Virus record (IMG/VR): IMGVR_UViG_3300048928_000088
Location: 1-47,464 of that record
Length of the DNA stretch: 47,464 bases
Direction: 5' to 3' (one strand)
Source: a virus
The first letter of the stretch is position 1. Each line of letters opens with the position of its first letter. The position numbers and the translations under genes were made by a program. Positions 33,349 to 39,420 of this stretch are shown in pieces. The notes under the pieces are model-generated. The model was not told the DNA's origin. It was given only the letters and a program-made list of their open reading frames with translations, and searched no databases.

Positions 33349-33797
33349 GCTCGAACCTCTTTAAGTTTTTGGTTGATAAATGCAGTCAGTGGGTTAGCGC
33401 AACCGAACTTATGCGGCGCGTTCTTGCGGTACATCCAGACCTTTTCCCGACCTAACCACTCGCGATATACCTCACCCCGCTTGTTAAGCGATGCCAGTAT
33501 CTGCGTCGTCATTGAAAGACATACGCCGGTAGCTGCTGAGATATCCCCGGATGTTCCTTCGTGACCATCATCCAGGTAGTCAAGAATCGCCTGACGACGA
33601 TTGCTGTGCAGGCTAGTTAGCCGGTAGCGCTTGATGTCGTTAATCTGACTGTCAATTTCGATATGGCCGGACTCGAGTAGCTCTTTGAGGATTTGGTTAA
33701 CGCGGGATTTTGGTGCTCTGGTTAGTGCGTGAAACTCAGATGATGATGTTGGCTTACTGGTTTCGAGGTGAGCAAGCATCTTGTCTCGTGCGTTCAT
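33345..33797 (-). CDS. Two-domain winged-helix DNA-binding protein
   Basis: 150 residues with two wHTH-like halves: KPTSSSEFHALTRAPKSRVNQILKELLESGHIE and HEGTSGDISAATGVCLSMTTQILASLNKRGEVYREW. Likely a DNA-binding regulator in the early operon. Starts coupled to a 45-residue frame. Family not recognised more closely. Confidence 0.68.
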   Translation of the reverse strand: MNARDKMLAHLETSKPTSSSEFHALTRAPKSRVNQILKELLESGHIEIDSQINDIKRYRLTSLHSNRRQAILDYLDDGHEGTSGDISAATGVCLSMTTQILASLNKRGEVYREWLGREKVWMYRKNAPHKFGCANPLTAFINQKLKEVRA

Positions 33798-33931
33798 CTT
33801 CCCTCCTGCCAGAAGAAAAACAGCGTATTTACGAATGGGTCCTGATAGCCGAGATAGGTTCTCTCCAGCCGGTATCTTTCGCGATAAACGCTTCGGAAAA
33901 AACCTTCGAATCTTTCGCGTTCTGCATCCAT
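33794..33931 (-). CDS. Short hypothetical protein (45 aa)
   Basis: The ATG at 33931 lies one base after the P stop, with GGGGAGACATTGAC before it. MDAERERFEGFFRSVYRERY continues with RLERTYLGYQDPFVNTLFFF. A longer form to 33994 overlaps P and is less likely. ATGA coupling to the next gene supports expression. Confidence 0.6.
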   Translation of the reverse strand: MDAERERFEGFFRSVYRERYRLERTYLGYQDPFVNTLFFFWQEGR

Positions 33932-33932
33932 G

Positions 33933-34625
33933 TCAATGTCTCCCCAGGCGATGCTTTGCACGTAGCTCGGCGATTTTAGCCAGGCCTTTATCATTGCTTA
34001 GCGGGATGTGAAGCTTTGGAATTTGAACAACAGGTGCGGGGATTTCTTCGCCGGACTCAATGCGGTGAGCCATTTTTCGCAATTCTTCAGTGCATCGCTT
34101 TCGCAGCTCTGCGTCTGTCAGGTTAAGCGATCGCATCAGGTCGTATAGCTTCGTCACCATCCAGTAGCAGGCATTGCTCTTCCAGGGATAACGCTCCGGG
34201 GTTTCGTACTCAATTTTGTGGGCGCAATATTCCATGACCATGTCGTAAAGCTCGTTTGTATCAGGCAGACCTCCAGCCTTGAACTCTGCGTCTTTGCACC
34301 ATGCGATGAATTGACCAGGTGAAGGCCAGAAAGGTGATGCGCTTGCCCTGGCGTGCTGCATTCCGGATTTAAGCTGCTCTTTGCTGCGGATGTTGTTCTC
34401 TGCAAATGCCGCAATCCACTGGCGCTTTGCAGCCGCTTCGTCACGCGGGTCTTTCAGGGCTGTACTTACTGATGCCGGGAAAAGTTGCTTGAGGTTGTCG
34501 AACAGGATATCCACCAGTCTTTCGGCCTCGTTGTTGACTCCGCGATCTGGCTCTTTATTTTCTCTAGCAAGGCGAGCCAGTGCGTTGCTGTCTCGATTGT
34601 GAATCGCTTGGACAAGGTTTTTCAT
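33933..34625 (-). CDS. Replication protein P (lambda P-like)
   Basis: 230 residues from ATG at 34625 (ATGA overlap with O). It follows lambda P in order and detail: LFPASVSTAL, RQWIAAFAENNI, SPGQFIAWCKDAEFKAGGLPD, ELYDMVMEYC, YPWKSNACYWMVTKLYDLMR, LTDAELRKRCTEELRKMAHRI and LAKIAELRAK. P recruits the host DnaB helicase to O at the origin. No phage helicase is present in the window, so the host enzyme is used. Confidence 0.93.
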   Translation of the reverse strand: MKNLVQAIHNRDSNALARLARENKEPDRGVNNEAERLVDILFDNLKQLFPASVSTALKDPRDEAAAKRQWIAAFAENNIRSKEQLKSGMQHARASASPFWPSPGQFIAWCKDAEFKAGGLPDTNELYDMVMEYCAHKIEYETPERYPWKSNACYWMVTKLYDLMRSLNLTDAELRKRCTEELRKMAHRIESGEEIPAPVVQIPKLHIPLSNDKGLAKIAELRAKHRLGRH

Positions 34626-35578
34626 AGGAAGTTGTTCTCCCATTCGTCTTTGTCGTTCCAGTGAGTTTGTGGCGGATTAGCCGCATGTGATTTTTTAGCC
34701 CTTCCTGGCTGATGCATCTGCGCATTGAGCGTTTCCCATTTCTCACGAAGCTTTGCAGGACTCAGTATGTTGCTGCTCCAGAAATGGTCTGAATTCGCCC
34801 ATTCGAATACTTCGCAGATTTTGCGGTGGTCGGCATTAAGCGCCGCTCTTGCGAGTCTTATGTCATTAGCCCAAGAAGGCCAATTAGGGGTCTTGGCTGC
34901 TGGAGCGACTATCTGCACCTTGCCAAACATCCACCGAGCAGCTTTCAGGTCATCAGCAGTTCCCCACTTATCACCTTTCGGTGACTGAATAGCTGCTTCT
35001 GGCTTTATGGGTTTTGGCTTATCAGGAAGAGGATTTGATTTTCTCTGACGATCATTAAATACGTTAGTATTTAATATATTATTATTGTTTATGGACAACC
35101 CTTGGACAGCCGTTGGACAATCTGCGCTGTGATGCTGATTATTACTGGTGTTGTCGTTGGACATTCGTTGGACAGCCGTTGGACAATTTAGAGCCTGAAA
35201 ATCGTCATATTTCACGATAGTCAGAAGGCTAAACTTGCGACCTTTAGACTCGGTTTTAATCATCCCTTTCGTCTCGAAGGTGCGTAATAAACTGCGCACC
35301 TTGTTGTCAGGAATGAAAGTCTCCATGACAAGTGTTGGCCTGCCGGTAATCATCTGCCCGCGCCTAACGGTAATTACGCCAAATTCCGTCTCTACAGGCT
35401 CGTCAGCGTGATTAGCTTTGAGGATAAGGTGAATCCACAGGTGTACAGCTTGTGAGTCCTTGTAGAGCTTGCTATCCATGAATTGACGGTGGATCAAAGC
35501 AAACCCCTTACCGGATATTACCGGTGATAAACTCCCGGGCGGCTGGCCCGGGAACTCAAAGATTTCTGCCGTATTCAT
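34622..35578 (-). CDS. Replication initiator O-like protein containing the origin
   Basis: 318 residues. N-terminal winged-helix domain (residues about 25-130: GFALIHRQFMDSKLYKDSQ, VRRGQMITGRPTLVMET, VRSLLRTFETKGMIKTES) binds iterons. The central part, encoded by the iteron/AT-rich DNA, is low complexity (CPTAVQRMSNDNTSNNQHH, NNNNILNTN). The C-terminal half (GKVQIVAPAAKTPNWPSWANDIRLAR, NILSPAKLREKWETLN) is the part that meets P. It is lambda O-like in architecture and position rather than close in sequence. Confidence 0.88.
   Translation of the reverse strand: MNTAEIFEFPGQPPGSLSPVISGKGFALIHRQFMDSKLYKDSQAVHLWIHLILKANHADEPVETEFGVITVRRGQMITGRPTLVMETFIPDNKVRSLLRTFETKGMIKTESKGRKFSLLTIVKYDDFQALNCPTAVQRMSNDNTSNNQHHSADCPTAVQGLSINNNNILNTNVFNDRQRKSNPLPDKPKPIKPEAAIQSPKGDKWGTADDLKAARWMFGKVQIVAPAAKTPNWPSWANDIRLARAALNADHRKICEVFEWANSDHFWSSNILSPAKLREKWETLNAQMHQPGRAKKSHAANPPQTHWNDKDEWENNFL
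35053..35185. other. Replication origin: six phased iterons plus AT-rich block
   Basis: ATGGACA at 35091 and TTGGACA at 35102, 35113, 35157, 35168 and 35179. Spacing is 11, 11, 44, 11, 11 bases, so all six are on one 11-base register in two groups of three. On one side (35053-35090) is an AT-only-like stretch (ATTAAATAC, TTTAATATATTATTATTG). Iterons plus an AT-rich unwinding block inside the O gene are the lambdoid origin layout. Confidence 0.85.
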
Positions 35579-35982
35579 TCGATATCTTCCACCTCGTAAT
35601 CTGCAAAATAACCAGAAGCCATCTTTAAGAATCTGGCTTCGGTGACTGTATAAGCCTTCCTGCCTTTCCTCTCCTTACCTTCAGGCTCTATGAGGTGGCA
35701 CGAATAAATGATTCTGCGCTGCCAGTTCCCTGGCATTTCAACTACTGCCAGAACCTCAAGAATTCTCTTGCCTTCAGCATCAGCGGTGTAAAAACACTGA
35801 TCGCCATAACCACAGTCGGCTGGCTCATAATTCTTGTGGCAACCCCCAATCCAACGCTCATCGGTATGCACGTTACCGTCGTAAGACTGATAATCTGTGC
35901 ATACGAAGATAAATGGATATACGGTTTCGAACTTGTCACCGGCCTTTATGCCGGTGTTTACTTGCTTGGTTTGTCCTGCCAT
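35575..35982 (-). CDS. Hypothetical early protein (135 aa)
   Basis: ATG at 35982 after GGAGTAATT; an in-frame Met at 36039 overlaps cII. Contains VYPFIFVCTDYQSYDGNVHTDERWIGGCHKNYEPADCGYGDQCFY with four Cys and two His, a likely zinc site, then RIIYSCHLIEPEGKE. Between cII and O, the spot of varied small genes. Family not recognised. Confidence 0.65.
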   Translation of the reverse strand: MAGQTKQVNTGIKAGDKFETVYPFIFVCTDYQSYDGNVHTDERWIGGCHKNYEPADCGYGDQCFYTADAEGKRILEVLAVVEMPGNWQRRIIYSCHLIEPEGKERKGRKAYTVTEARFLKMASGYFADYEVEDIE

Positions 35983-36016
35983 AATTACTCCTGTTACTTG
36001 GCGTAACACAGTGTGC

Positions 36017-36316
36017 TTAAGCGTCCAGACTGCTACCAACAGCTGGACGTTTTTCTTTTGTGAGATAACTAGCCAGCCGCTTTGTCAGCTCAGCCATTTC
36101 ATCGTCTTCGATTCCGTATTCCAGAACCGCCAGCATCATGCTCATGGTCTTGAAGAAGCTGTTCTTCTCCCTTCCCTTTGCCACCTTCATGCGGCAAATC
36201 TGCGCTTCGTCTACGCCGATAAGCTTTGAGAGCTTCGACTGACCAAACGCGGCTATCTTGTTAAGCAATGTTGATTCGATTTGCATTGCTTTCTTGCGAT
36301 ACATTGATTCTTCCAT
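36017..36316 (-). CDS. cII: Transcriptional activator CII
   Basis: 99 residues following lambda CII: YRKKAMQIESTLLNKIAAFGQSKLSKLIGVDEAQICRMK, MLAVLEYGIEDDEMAELTKRLASYLTKEKRPA. The helix-turn-helix is at about 27-47. CII starts lysogenic transcription. Start could be Met5 (36304), which has GGAAGAATCA before it. Confidence 0.9.
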   Translation of the reverse strand: MEESMYRKKAMQIESTLLNKIAAFGQSKLSKLIGVDEAQICRMKVAKGREKNSFFKTMSMMLAVLEYGIEDDEMAELTKRLASYLTKEKRPAVGSSLDA

Positions 36317-36347
36317 TTGTAATACTTCCTTTAGTTAATAAGTGTTT

Positions 36348-36365
36348 ACGCATCGTTTGATGCGT
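36348..36365 (-). terminator. Hairpin at tR1 position
   Basis: ACGCATC-GTTT-GATGCGT, a perfect 7-bp stem between nutR and cII, followed on the minus strand by AAACACTTATT. T-run is weak; position matches lambda tR1. The half-sites also resemble inverted operator halves. Confidence 0.5.
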
Positions 36366-36372
36366 TGGTTGT

Positions 36373-36410
36373 AGGGACGAAACATCCCTGGCCTAATTGT
36401 GTAAAGAGCG
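36373..36410 (-). promoter_or_regulatory. nutR site (boxA and boxB)
   Basis: Minus strand: boxA CGCTCTTTACACA (36410-36398), then boxB AGGGA-TGTTTCG-TCCCT (36389-36373). It starts 8 bases after the cro stop, as in lambda. The boxB loop family (TGTTTCG) matches that of nutL (TGATTCG), so one N-like protein should serve both. Confidence 0.85.
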
Positions 36411-36417
36411 TCGCTGC

Positions 36418-36630
36418 TTAAGCAGCCATATAGCGATGCGGGTAGAGAATCTGCATCTCGGAGATCTTCCCTTCGAAGAATTTCGAGAGCTTTTCAGCCG
36501 TTTCAAGAGAGGTCACTTGCTTACCTCGTTCAATCCGGCTCAGGTTCCCAACGTCAATCTCTGTCAGCTTCGAAACTTCAGCGATTGTCAGGCCTTTCTC
36601 CACACGCATTTTTCTTAATGGTGTACACAT
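36418..36630 (-). CDS. Cro-like repressor
   Basis: 70 residues from ATG at 36630, after AAGGAGGTGCATT. A single XRE-type helix-turn-helix: LRKMRVEKGLTIAEVSKLTEIDVGNLSRIERGK. Divergent from cI with operators between. A longer upstream extension in the same frame runs through PR and into cI and is not coding. Confidence 0.9.
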   Translation of the reverse strand: MCTPLRKMRVEKGLTIAEVSKLTEIDVGNLSRIERGKQVTSLETAEKLSKFFEGKISEMQILYPHRYMAA

Positions 36631-36644
36631 AATGCACCTCCTTA

Positions 36645-36707
36645 ATGCGTTATACGCATAATAATGCATACGCAGATTTTGCGCAAGGCGCTTTGCGGAG
36701 AGCGCAT
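36645..36707. promoter_or_regulatory. OR operators and leftward PR promoter
   Basis: PR on the minus strand: -35 TTGCGC (36686-36681), 17-base spacer, -10 TATTAT (36663-36658). Operator-like 15-mers: ATGCGTTATACGCAT (36645-36659), TTGCGCAAGGCGCTT (36679-36693), TTGCGGAGAGCGCAT (36693-36707). All fit TTGCG-N5-CGCAT with at most one or two changes, and cover the -10 and -35 of PR and the start of cI. Confidence 0.75.
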
Positions 36708-36709
36708 AA

Positions 36710-37417
36710 ATGTTTTCTAATAATGATATGAAAGTAGGTGAAAAGATTAGGCTTCTACGGAAGCAACAAAAATACACATTGAACGAGCTGGCGTTGCTTG
36801 TAGATAGCGACGTAGGCAACCTATCACGTCTTGAGCGCGGCGTTCAGGGCTATAGTGATCAGCTTCTAAGAAAGATTGCAAAAGCCCTTGATGTTCCTGT
36901 GGCTGTACTATTCTCTTCCGATGAATCAGAAAATACTGTAGATTCATACAGTGTGAATTCCCTAAATCATCGGGAGGAAAAGAATGTGTATAGAGTTGAT
37001 GTTCTTAACGTTTCTGCCAGTGCAGGTGATGGTGCGCCATCCAAAGACATTGTTGAAGTGGTTAGATCAATCGAGTACGACATTGACCAGGCGAAGTCTA
37101 TCTTTGGAAACATCCCGCAGCGCTCCGTTAAGTTGATTAACGTTCGTGGCGATAGCATGCAGGGAACCATTGAGCCAGGCGATCTCATTTTTGTGGATAT
37201 CCGAGTTAACTATTTCGATGGTGACGGTATCTACGTCTTCGATTTCAATGGCGATACATTTGTTAAGCGCCTGCAGAAGGTTAAGAACGACCTCTTTGTC
37301 ATATCTGACAACCCAAAATACCGGGAATGGTCAATCAACCAGGAAGAAGCTGCAATGCTTCACGTATCAGGCCGGGTGATGCTGAGCCAGTCACAACAAT
37401 TCCGCCGACACGGATAA
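36710..37417 (+). CDS. CI-type repressor with S24 self-cleavage domain
   Basis: 235 residues (alternative start Met7 at 36728). N-terminal XRE domain: IRLLRKQQKYTLNELALLVDSDVGNLSRLERG. Cleavage site Ala105-Gly106 in VSASAGDG. Catalytic Ser149 in VRGDSMQG and Lys186 in GDTFVKRLQ are both present, so RecA-driven autocleavage and SOS induction are expected. Holds PR and PL off through the TTGCG-N5-CGCAT operators. GGAGAG lies 8 bases before the first ATG. Confidence 0.95.
   Translation: MFSNNDMKVGEKIRLLRKQQKYTLNELALLVDSDVGNLSRLERGVQGYSDQLLRKIAKALDVPVAVLFSSDESENTVDSYSVNSLNHREEKNVYRVDVLNVSASAGDGAPSKDIVEVVRSIEYDIDQAKSIFGNIPQRSVKLINVRGDSMQGTIEPGDLIFVDIRVNYFDGDGIYVFDFNGDTFVKRLQKVKNDLFVISDNPKYREWSINQEEAAMLHVSGRVMLSQSQQFRRHG
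36934..36953 (+). promoter_or_regulatory. LexA-box-like sequence inside cI
   Basis: TACTGTAGATTCATACAGTG has the CTG-N10-CAG core and good flanks. It lies within the hinge coding part of cI (E-N-T-V-D-S-Y-S-V). It may be chance, or LexA binding may block cI elongation. Confidence 0.35.
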
Positions 37418-37436
37418 CCCCTCCCACTCCTTAAGA

Positions 37437-37458
37437 GCCCGCTTTTGCGGGTTTTTTT
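37437..37458 (+). terminator. cI terminator
   Basis: CCCGC-TTTT-GCGGG followed by seven T, 20 bases after the cI stop. Confidence 0.92.
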
Positions 37459-37550
37459 GTGCCCTCTGCAAATCCATCCAAAATTTTAATTCCTTTTTGA
37501 ATCATACGCATAAGTAATTTTTTACTTATTTGCTTCCTTTTGCGACAAAT

Positions 37551-37585
37551 ATGCGCTTGACGCATTTGCGCTTAACGCATACATT
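37551..37585 (+). promoter_or_regulatory. PL promoter with OL operators
   Basis: -35 TTGACG (37557-37562), 17-base spacer, -10 TACATT (37580-37585). Two operators abut: ATGCGCTTGACGCAT (37551-37565) and TTGCGCTTAACGCAT (37566-37580), covering both promoter boxes. They share the form of the OR sites. Drives the long + strand operon to the excisionase. Confidence 0.85.
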
Positions 37586-37630
37586 TAAGCCATCAGCAGG
37601 ACGCTGGTAGCCAAACGGAACAGATTGGCA

Positions 37631-37668
37631 GGCTCTTTAACAAGATGACATGGGGATGATTCGTCCCC
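37631..37668 (+). promoter_or_regulatory. nutL site (boxA and boxB)
   Basis: boxA GGCTCTTTAACA (37631-37642) followed by boxB GGGGA-TGATTCG-TCCCC (37652-37668), 45 bases past PL. boxB could close with a U-G pair to leave a pentaloop as in lambda. Confidence 0.85.
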
Positions 37669-37679
37669 GCCAAAGGATG

Positions 37680-37828
37680 TTGCTTTGGGATGTGGTGAAG
37701 CTCAACGGCGAGCTAGCAGATAGGCGACTGTGAAAATACTAGTCATGTAGCGGAACGCTGCGCGTACTGCAATCGGCATCGCACCGATGGAAGCTGGTTC
37801 GACTCCAGCCACCACATCACCAAAGCAA
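37680..37828 (+). ncRNA. tRNA-like structured RNA in the PL leader
   Basis: Outer helix: TTGCTTTGG-GATGTGGTG (37680-37697) pairs with CACCACATC-A-CCAAAGCAA (37810-37828), 18 bp with one bulged A. Within it: AA linker, D-arm-like GCTC-AACGGC-GAGC (37700-37713), a T-arm GCTGG-TTCGACT-CCAGC (37793-37809) flush against the helix, and ACCA after a 9-bp acceptor. The anticodon region is replaced by 78 bases with stems GACT/AGTC, GTAGCG/CGCTGC and ATCGG/CCGAT. No ordinary anticodon arm is seen, so it is tRNA-shaped rather than a standard tRNA. Role unknown: processing site, leader control or decoy. Confidence 0.65.
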
Positions 37829-37848
37829 CCACCAACAAAGGAGAGCAT

Positions 37849-37884
37849 ATGCGAAGGCAGAGCTTAAACAACGAGAATATTTAA
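37849..37884 (+). CDS. Possible leader peptide (11 aa)
   Basis: ATG with a strong AAAGGAGAGCAT ribosome site encodes MRRQSLNNENI then TAA, 20 bases after the tRNA-like element and 40 bases before a 9-bp hairpin. Such a short, well-started frame before a hairpin recalls leader peptides; function unproven. Confidence 0.4.
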   Translation: MRRQSLNNENI

Positions 37885-37924
37885 ATACTGATCCGCGCCG
37901 GCGTTAACCAGCACGCATGGGGTG

Positions 37925-37948
37925 AGCCTCTCGCAATGTCGAGAGGCT
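37925..37948 (+). terminator. Hairpin before the N-like gene
   Basis: AGCCTCTCG-CAATGT-CGAGAGGCT, a perfect 9-bp stem followed by TTTACC. Short T tract: perhaps a partial terminator. A second pairing, TTTACC with GGTAAA, frames bases 37949-37979. The rest of 37885-38000 has no gene. Confidence 0.5.
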
Positions 37949-38000
37949 TTACCAAATAGCATCAACGTTATTCGGTAAAGCAAATCATCGGAGGTATCCA

Positions 38001-38243
38001 ATGAAAGCCAGAGAGATTCGTAAACTCGAACGTGCTCGTCAGCACAAAGAGATGAAAGCCTACTGTAAAAAGATTGACCGTGCATTTTCACGGCTGTCTG
38101 AAGGATGTAGTGAGCGCGTGACACGAGCCATTTCGCTTGCCGGAACGCGTCAGAAGGAAGTTGAAGGTGGCGCTGTATGTCTGCCAGAAGTTGCGCTTTT
38201 CGCAGCTGGCCATCGTAAGTCTAACAACGTTACAGCGAGGTGA
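38001..38243 (+). CDS. Candidate N-like antiterminator (80 aa)
   Basis: ATG after ATCGGAGGTATCCA. First 25 residues are an arginine/lysine-rich helix, MKAREIRKLERARQHKEMKA, which can be laid on lambda N (Met1, Ala3, Arg7, basic 8, Arg11, Ala12, Lys19, Ala20 shared). The rest is polar with a cluster of Arg and Ser. As the first sizeable gene of the PL operon, in a phage with boxA/boxB sites on both sides, it is the best N candidate. It is shorter than lambda N (107 aa) and lacks obvious similarity outside the basic helix. Confidence 0.55.
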   Translation: MKAREIRKLERARQHKEMKAYCKKIDRAFSRLSEGCSERVTRAISLAGTRQKEVEGGAVCLPEVALFAAGHRKSNNVTAR

Positions 38244-38245
38244 GC

Positions 38246-38464
38246 ATGGAACCTGAATACATCTGCCGCATTACATGTGAAACCACTCTCACTAACCTTT
38301 TTAGGCATGACGCCATTTATGACGTAATGGAAATAGACGGAGAATATTTTGTGTTTGATGACCGTTACGGTCACTCGGAGGTTTTCAAATCCGATTACAA
38401 CGAAAACGTCTGGTTAACTGCTGACGGTAAAACAGCACGATTTCTGGAATGCAACGCAAGATAA
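38246..38464 (+). CDS. Hypothetical protein (72 aa)
   Basis: ATG at 38246 after GCGAGGTGAGC. MEPEYICRITCETTLTNLFR then YDVMEIDGEYFVFDDRYGHS: compact, acidic, probably beta-rich. Not recognised. Followed at once by a terminator. Confidence 0.7.
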   Translation: MEPEYICRITCETTLTNLFRHDAIYDVMEIDGEYFVFDDRYGHSEVFKSDYNENVWLTADGKTARFLECNAR

Positions 38465-38465
38465 C

Positions 38466-38490
38466 AAGGCCGCATAGTCGGCCTTCTTTT
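38466..38490 (+). terminator. Intrinsic terminator in the PL operon
   Basis: AAGGCCG-CATAGT-CGGCCTT followed by CTTTT, directly after the 72-residue gene. Confidence 0.85.
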
Positions 38491-38513
38491 GGCAGCAAGC
38501 CACAGAGGTGAAT

Positions 38514-38819
38514 ATGAAAGAGTTTAAGGGTACAAAAGGTGAGTGGGAAATCATGATGGACGACGATGAAATTAAAGTCATCCAGTCTAGCTCACTCGAA
38601 AACGGTTCTGGATGGCGCTCATATGTAGCTATATGCGAAGAAGTTCAATGCATTGAAGACGCCAATCTGATAACAGCAGCCCCTGATTTGCTGACAGAAC
38701 TGCAAAGACTACGGGAGTACGTCATTGATGTTTTAGACGTTGATGAGGACGATTGCCATAGCGAGCATCCGTTGATGTCGTCACGCGCAGCCATCAGCAA
38801 GGCTCTGGGGGAGGAGTAA
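38514..38819 (+). CDS. Hypothetical phage protein (101 aa)
   Basis: ATG at 38514 after AGAGGTGAAT. KEFKGTKGEWEI is followed by CEEVQCIEDANLITAAPDLLTELQRLREYVID, a pattern common in small early proteins of lambdoid prophages (the NAxLIAAAPDLLEAL type). Function unknown. Confidence 0.78.
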   Translation: MKEFKGTKGEWEIMMDDDEIKVIQSSSLENGSGWRSYVAICEEVQCIEDANLITAAPDLLTELQRLREYVIDVLDVDEDDCHSEHPLMSSRAAISKALGEE

Positions 38820-39049
38820 TGGAGTGGATTAAGTGTAGTGAGCGGATGCCGGAGATTAGTACTGAAATAATTGTTTCCTGCAAAGGATATGGTGGGAAAG
38901 TCGTAGTTGCTTCTGTGTGGGTGGCTAAATACGAACACGCTAAAACTGAAAAAGGAAGGCGAATTCAATTCCATCGTAACGGTAGAATTTATTGTGAATT
39001 AGAAGAAATAATTGCATGGATGCCATTACCTGAACCGCCAAGCGAATAG
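38819..39049 (+). CDS. DUF551 family phage protein
   Basis: 76 residues: MEWIKCSERMPEISTEIIVS and the end ITHWMPLP-like IAWMPLPEPP, the DUF551 pattern. Start overlaps the previous stop (TAATG). Function unknown. Confidence 0.88.
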   Translation: MEWIKCSERMPEISTEIIVSCKGYGGKVVVASVWVAKYEHAKTEKGRRIQFHRNGRIYCELEEIIAWMPLPEPPSE

Positions 39050-39249
39050 CAACTGATAGCTAATTCACTGAGTTAGCTATTGGGTGTAATACCGCACCAC
39101 ATCATCTAAAGGAGACTTTGGTGATGTTCTGATTAATACCCCCTTGTTGTCATCTTCGCCCGGCTTATGTCGGGCATTTTTTAACGCATATCAATAGCAC
39201 TTCTTTCGAGGTGTTTTCGCTATGCCAATCAATTTAAAAGGAGCACACC
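39050..39249 (+). other. Gene-free spacer with hairpins
   Basis: Contains ATAGCTAA...TTAGCTAT (8-bp inverted repeat near 39057-39081), the terminator at 39158-39182 and a minimal start GTGATGTTCTGA after AAAGGAGACTTTG at about 39109-39132, which looks like a relic or a two-codon frame. No gene. Confidence 0.5.
39158..39182 (+). terminator. Intrinsic terminator in the PL operon
   Basis: GCCCG-GCTTATGT-CGGGC followed by ATTTTTTAA. Confidence 0.85.
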
Positions 39250-39420
39250 ATGCAACAGTTCGCTATTGCAGGGGCGGCATCGGTTCGCCCTTTCGACCCT
39301 ATCTTATCCGTCCAGCATTCACGCCAGAACATCATTACCGGCGCAGACTTCAAGCAGCCTCGCGTTAAGAGCTTGCTGGAGCGTCTGGTTGAGTTTCTGA
39401 ATCAAAAGGTGCAGCCGTGA
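39250..39420 (+). CDS. Hypothetical protein (56 aa)
   Basis: ATG after AAAAGGAGCACACC. MQQFAIAGAASVRPFDPILS followed by VQHSRQNIITGADFKQPRVK and a basic helical end. Ribosome site is strong. Family not recognised, similar small proteins stand before exonuclease genes in lambdoid phages. Confidence 0.68.
   Translation: MQQFAIAGAASVRPFDPILSVQHSRQNIITGADFKQPRVKSLLERLVEFLNQKVQP

Noticed and set aside
35041-35200. CRISPR-like array
   Set aside because: Repeats are 7-11 bases on an 11-base register inside O; these are iterons. No CRISPR array or cas gene is seen anywhere.
36418-36819. Longer 133-codon version of Cro
   Set aside because: Extension crosses PR, the operators and the cI start; the ATG at 36630 has an AGGAGG site.
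37680-37828. Ordinary tRNA gene
   Set aside because: No 7-base anticodon loop with U33 and about 70 extra bases between D-like arm and T arm; kept only as tRNA-like RNA.
37864-38124. 86-codon minus-strand frame
   Set aside because: Runs against the PL operon and over the N candidate; no ribosome site or family resemblance.
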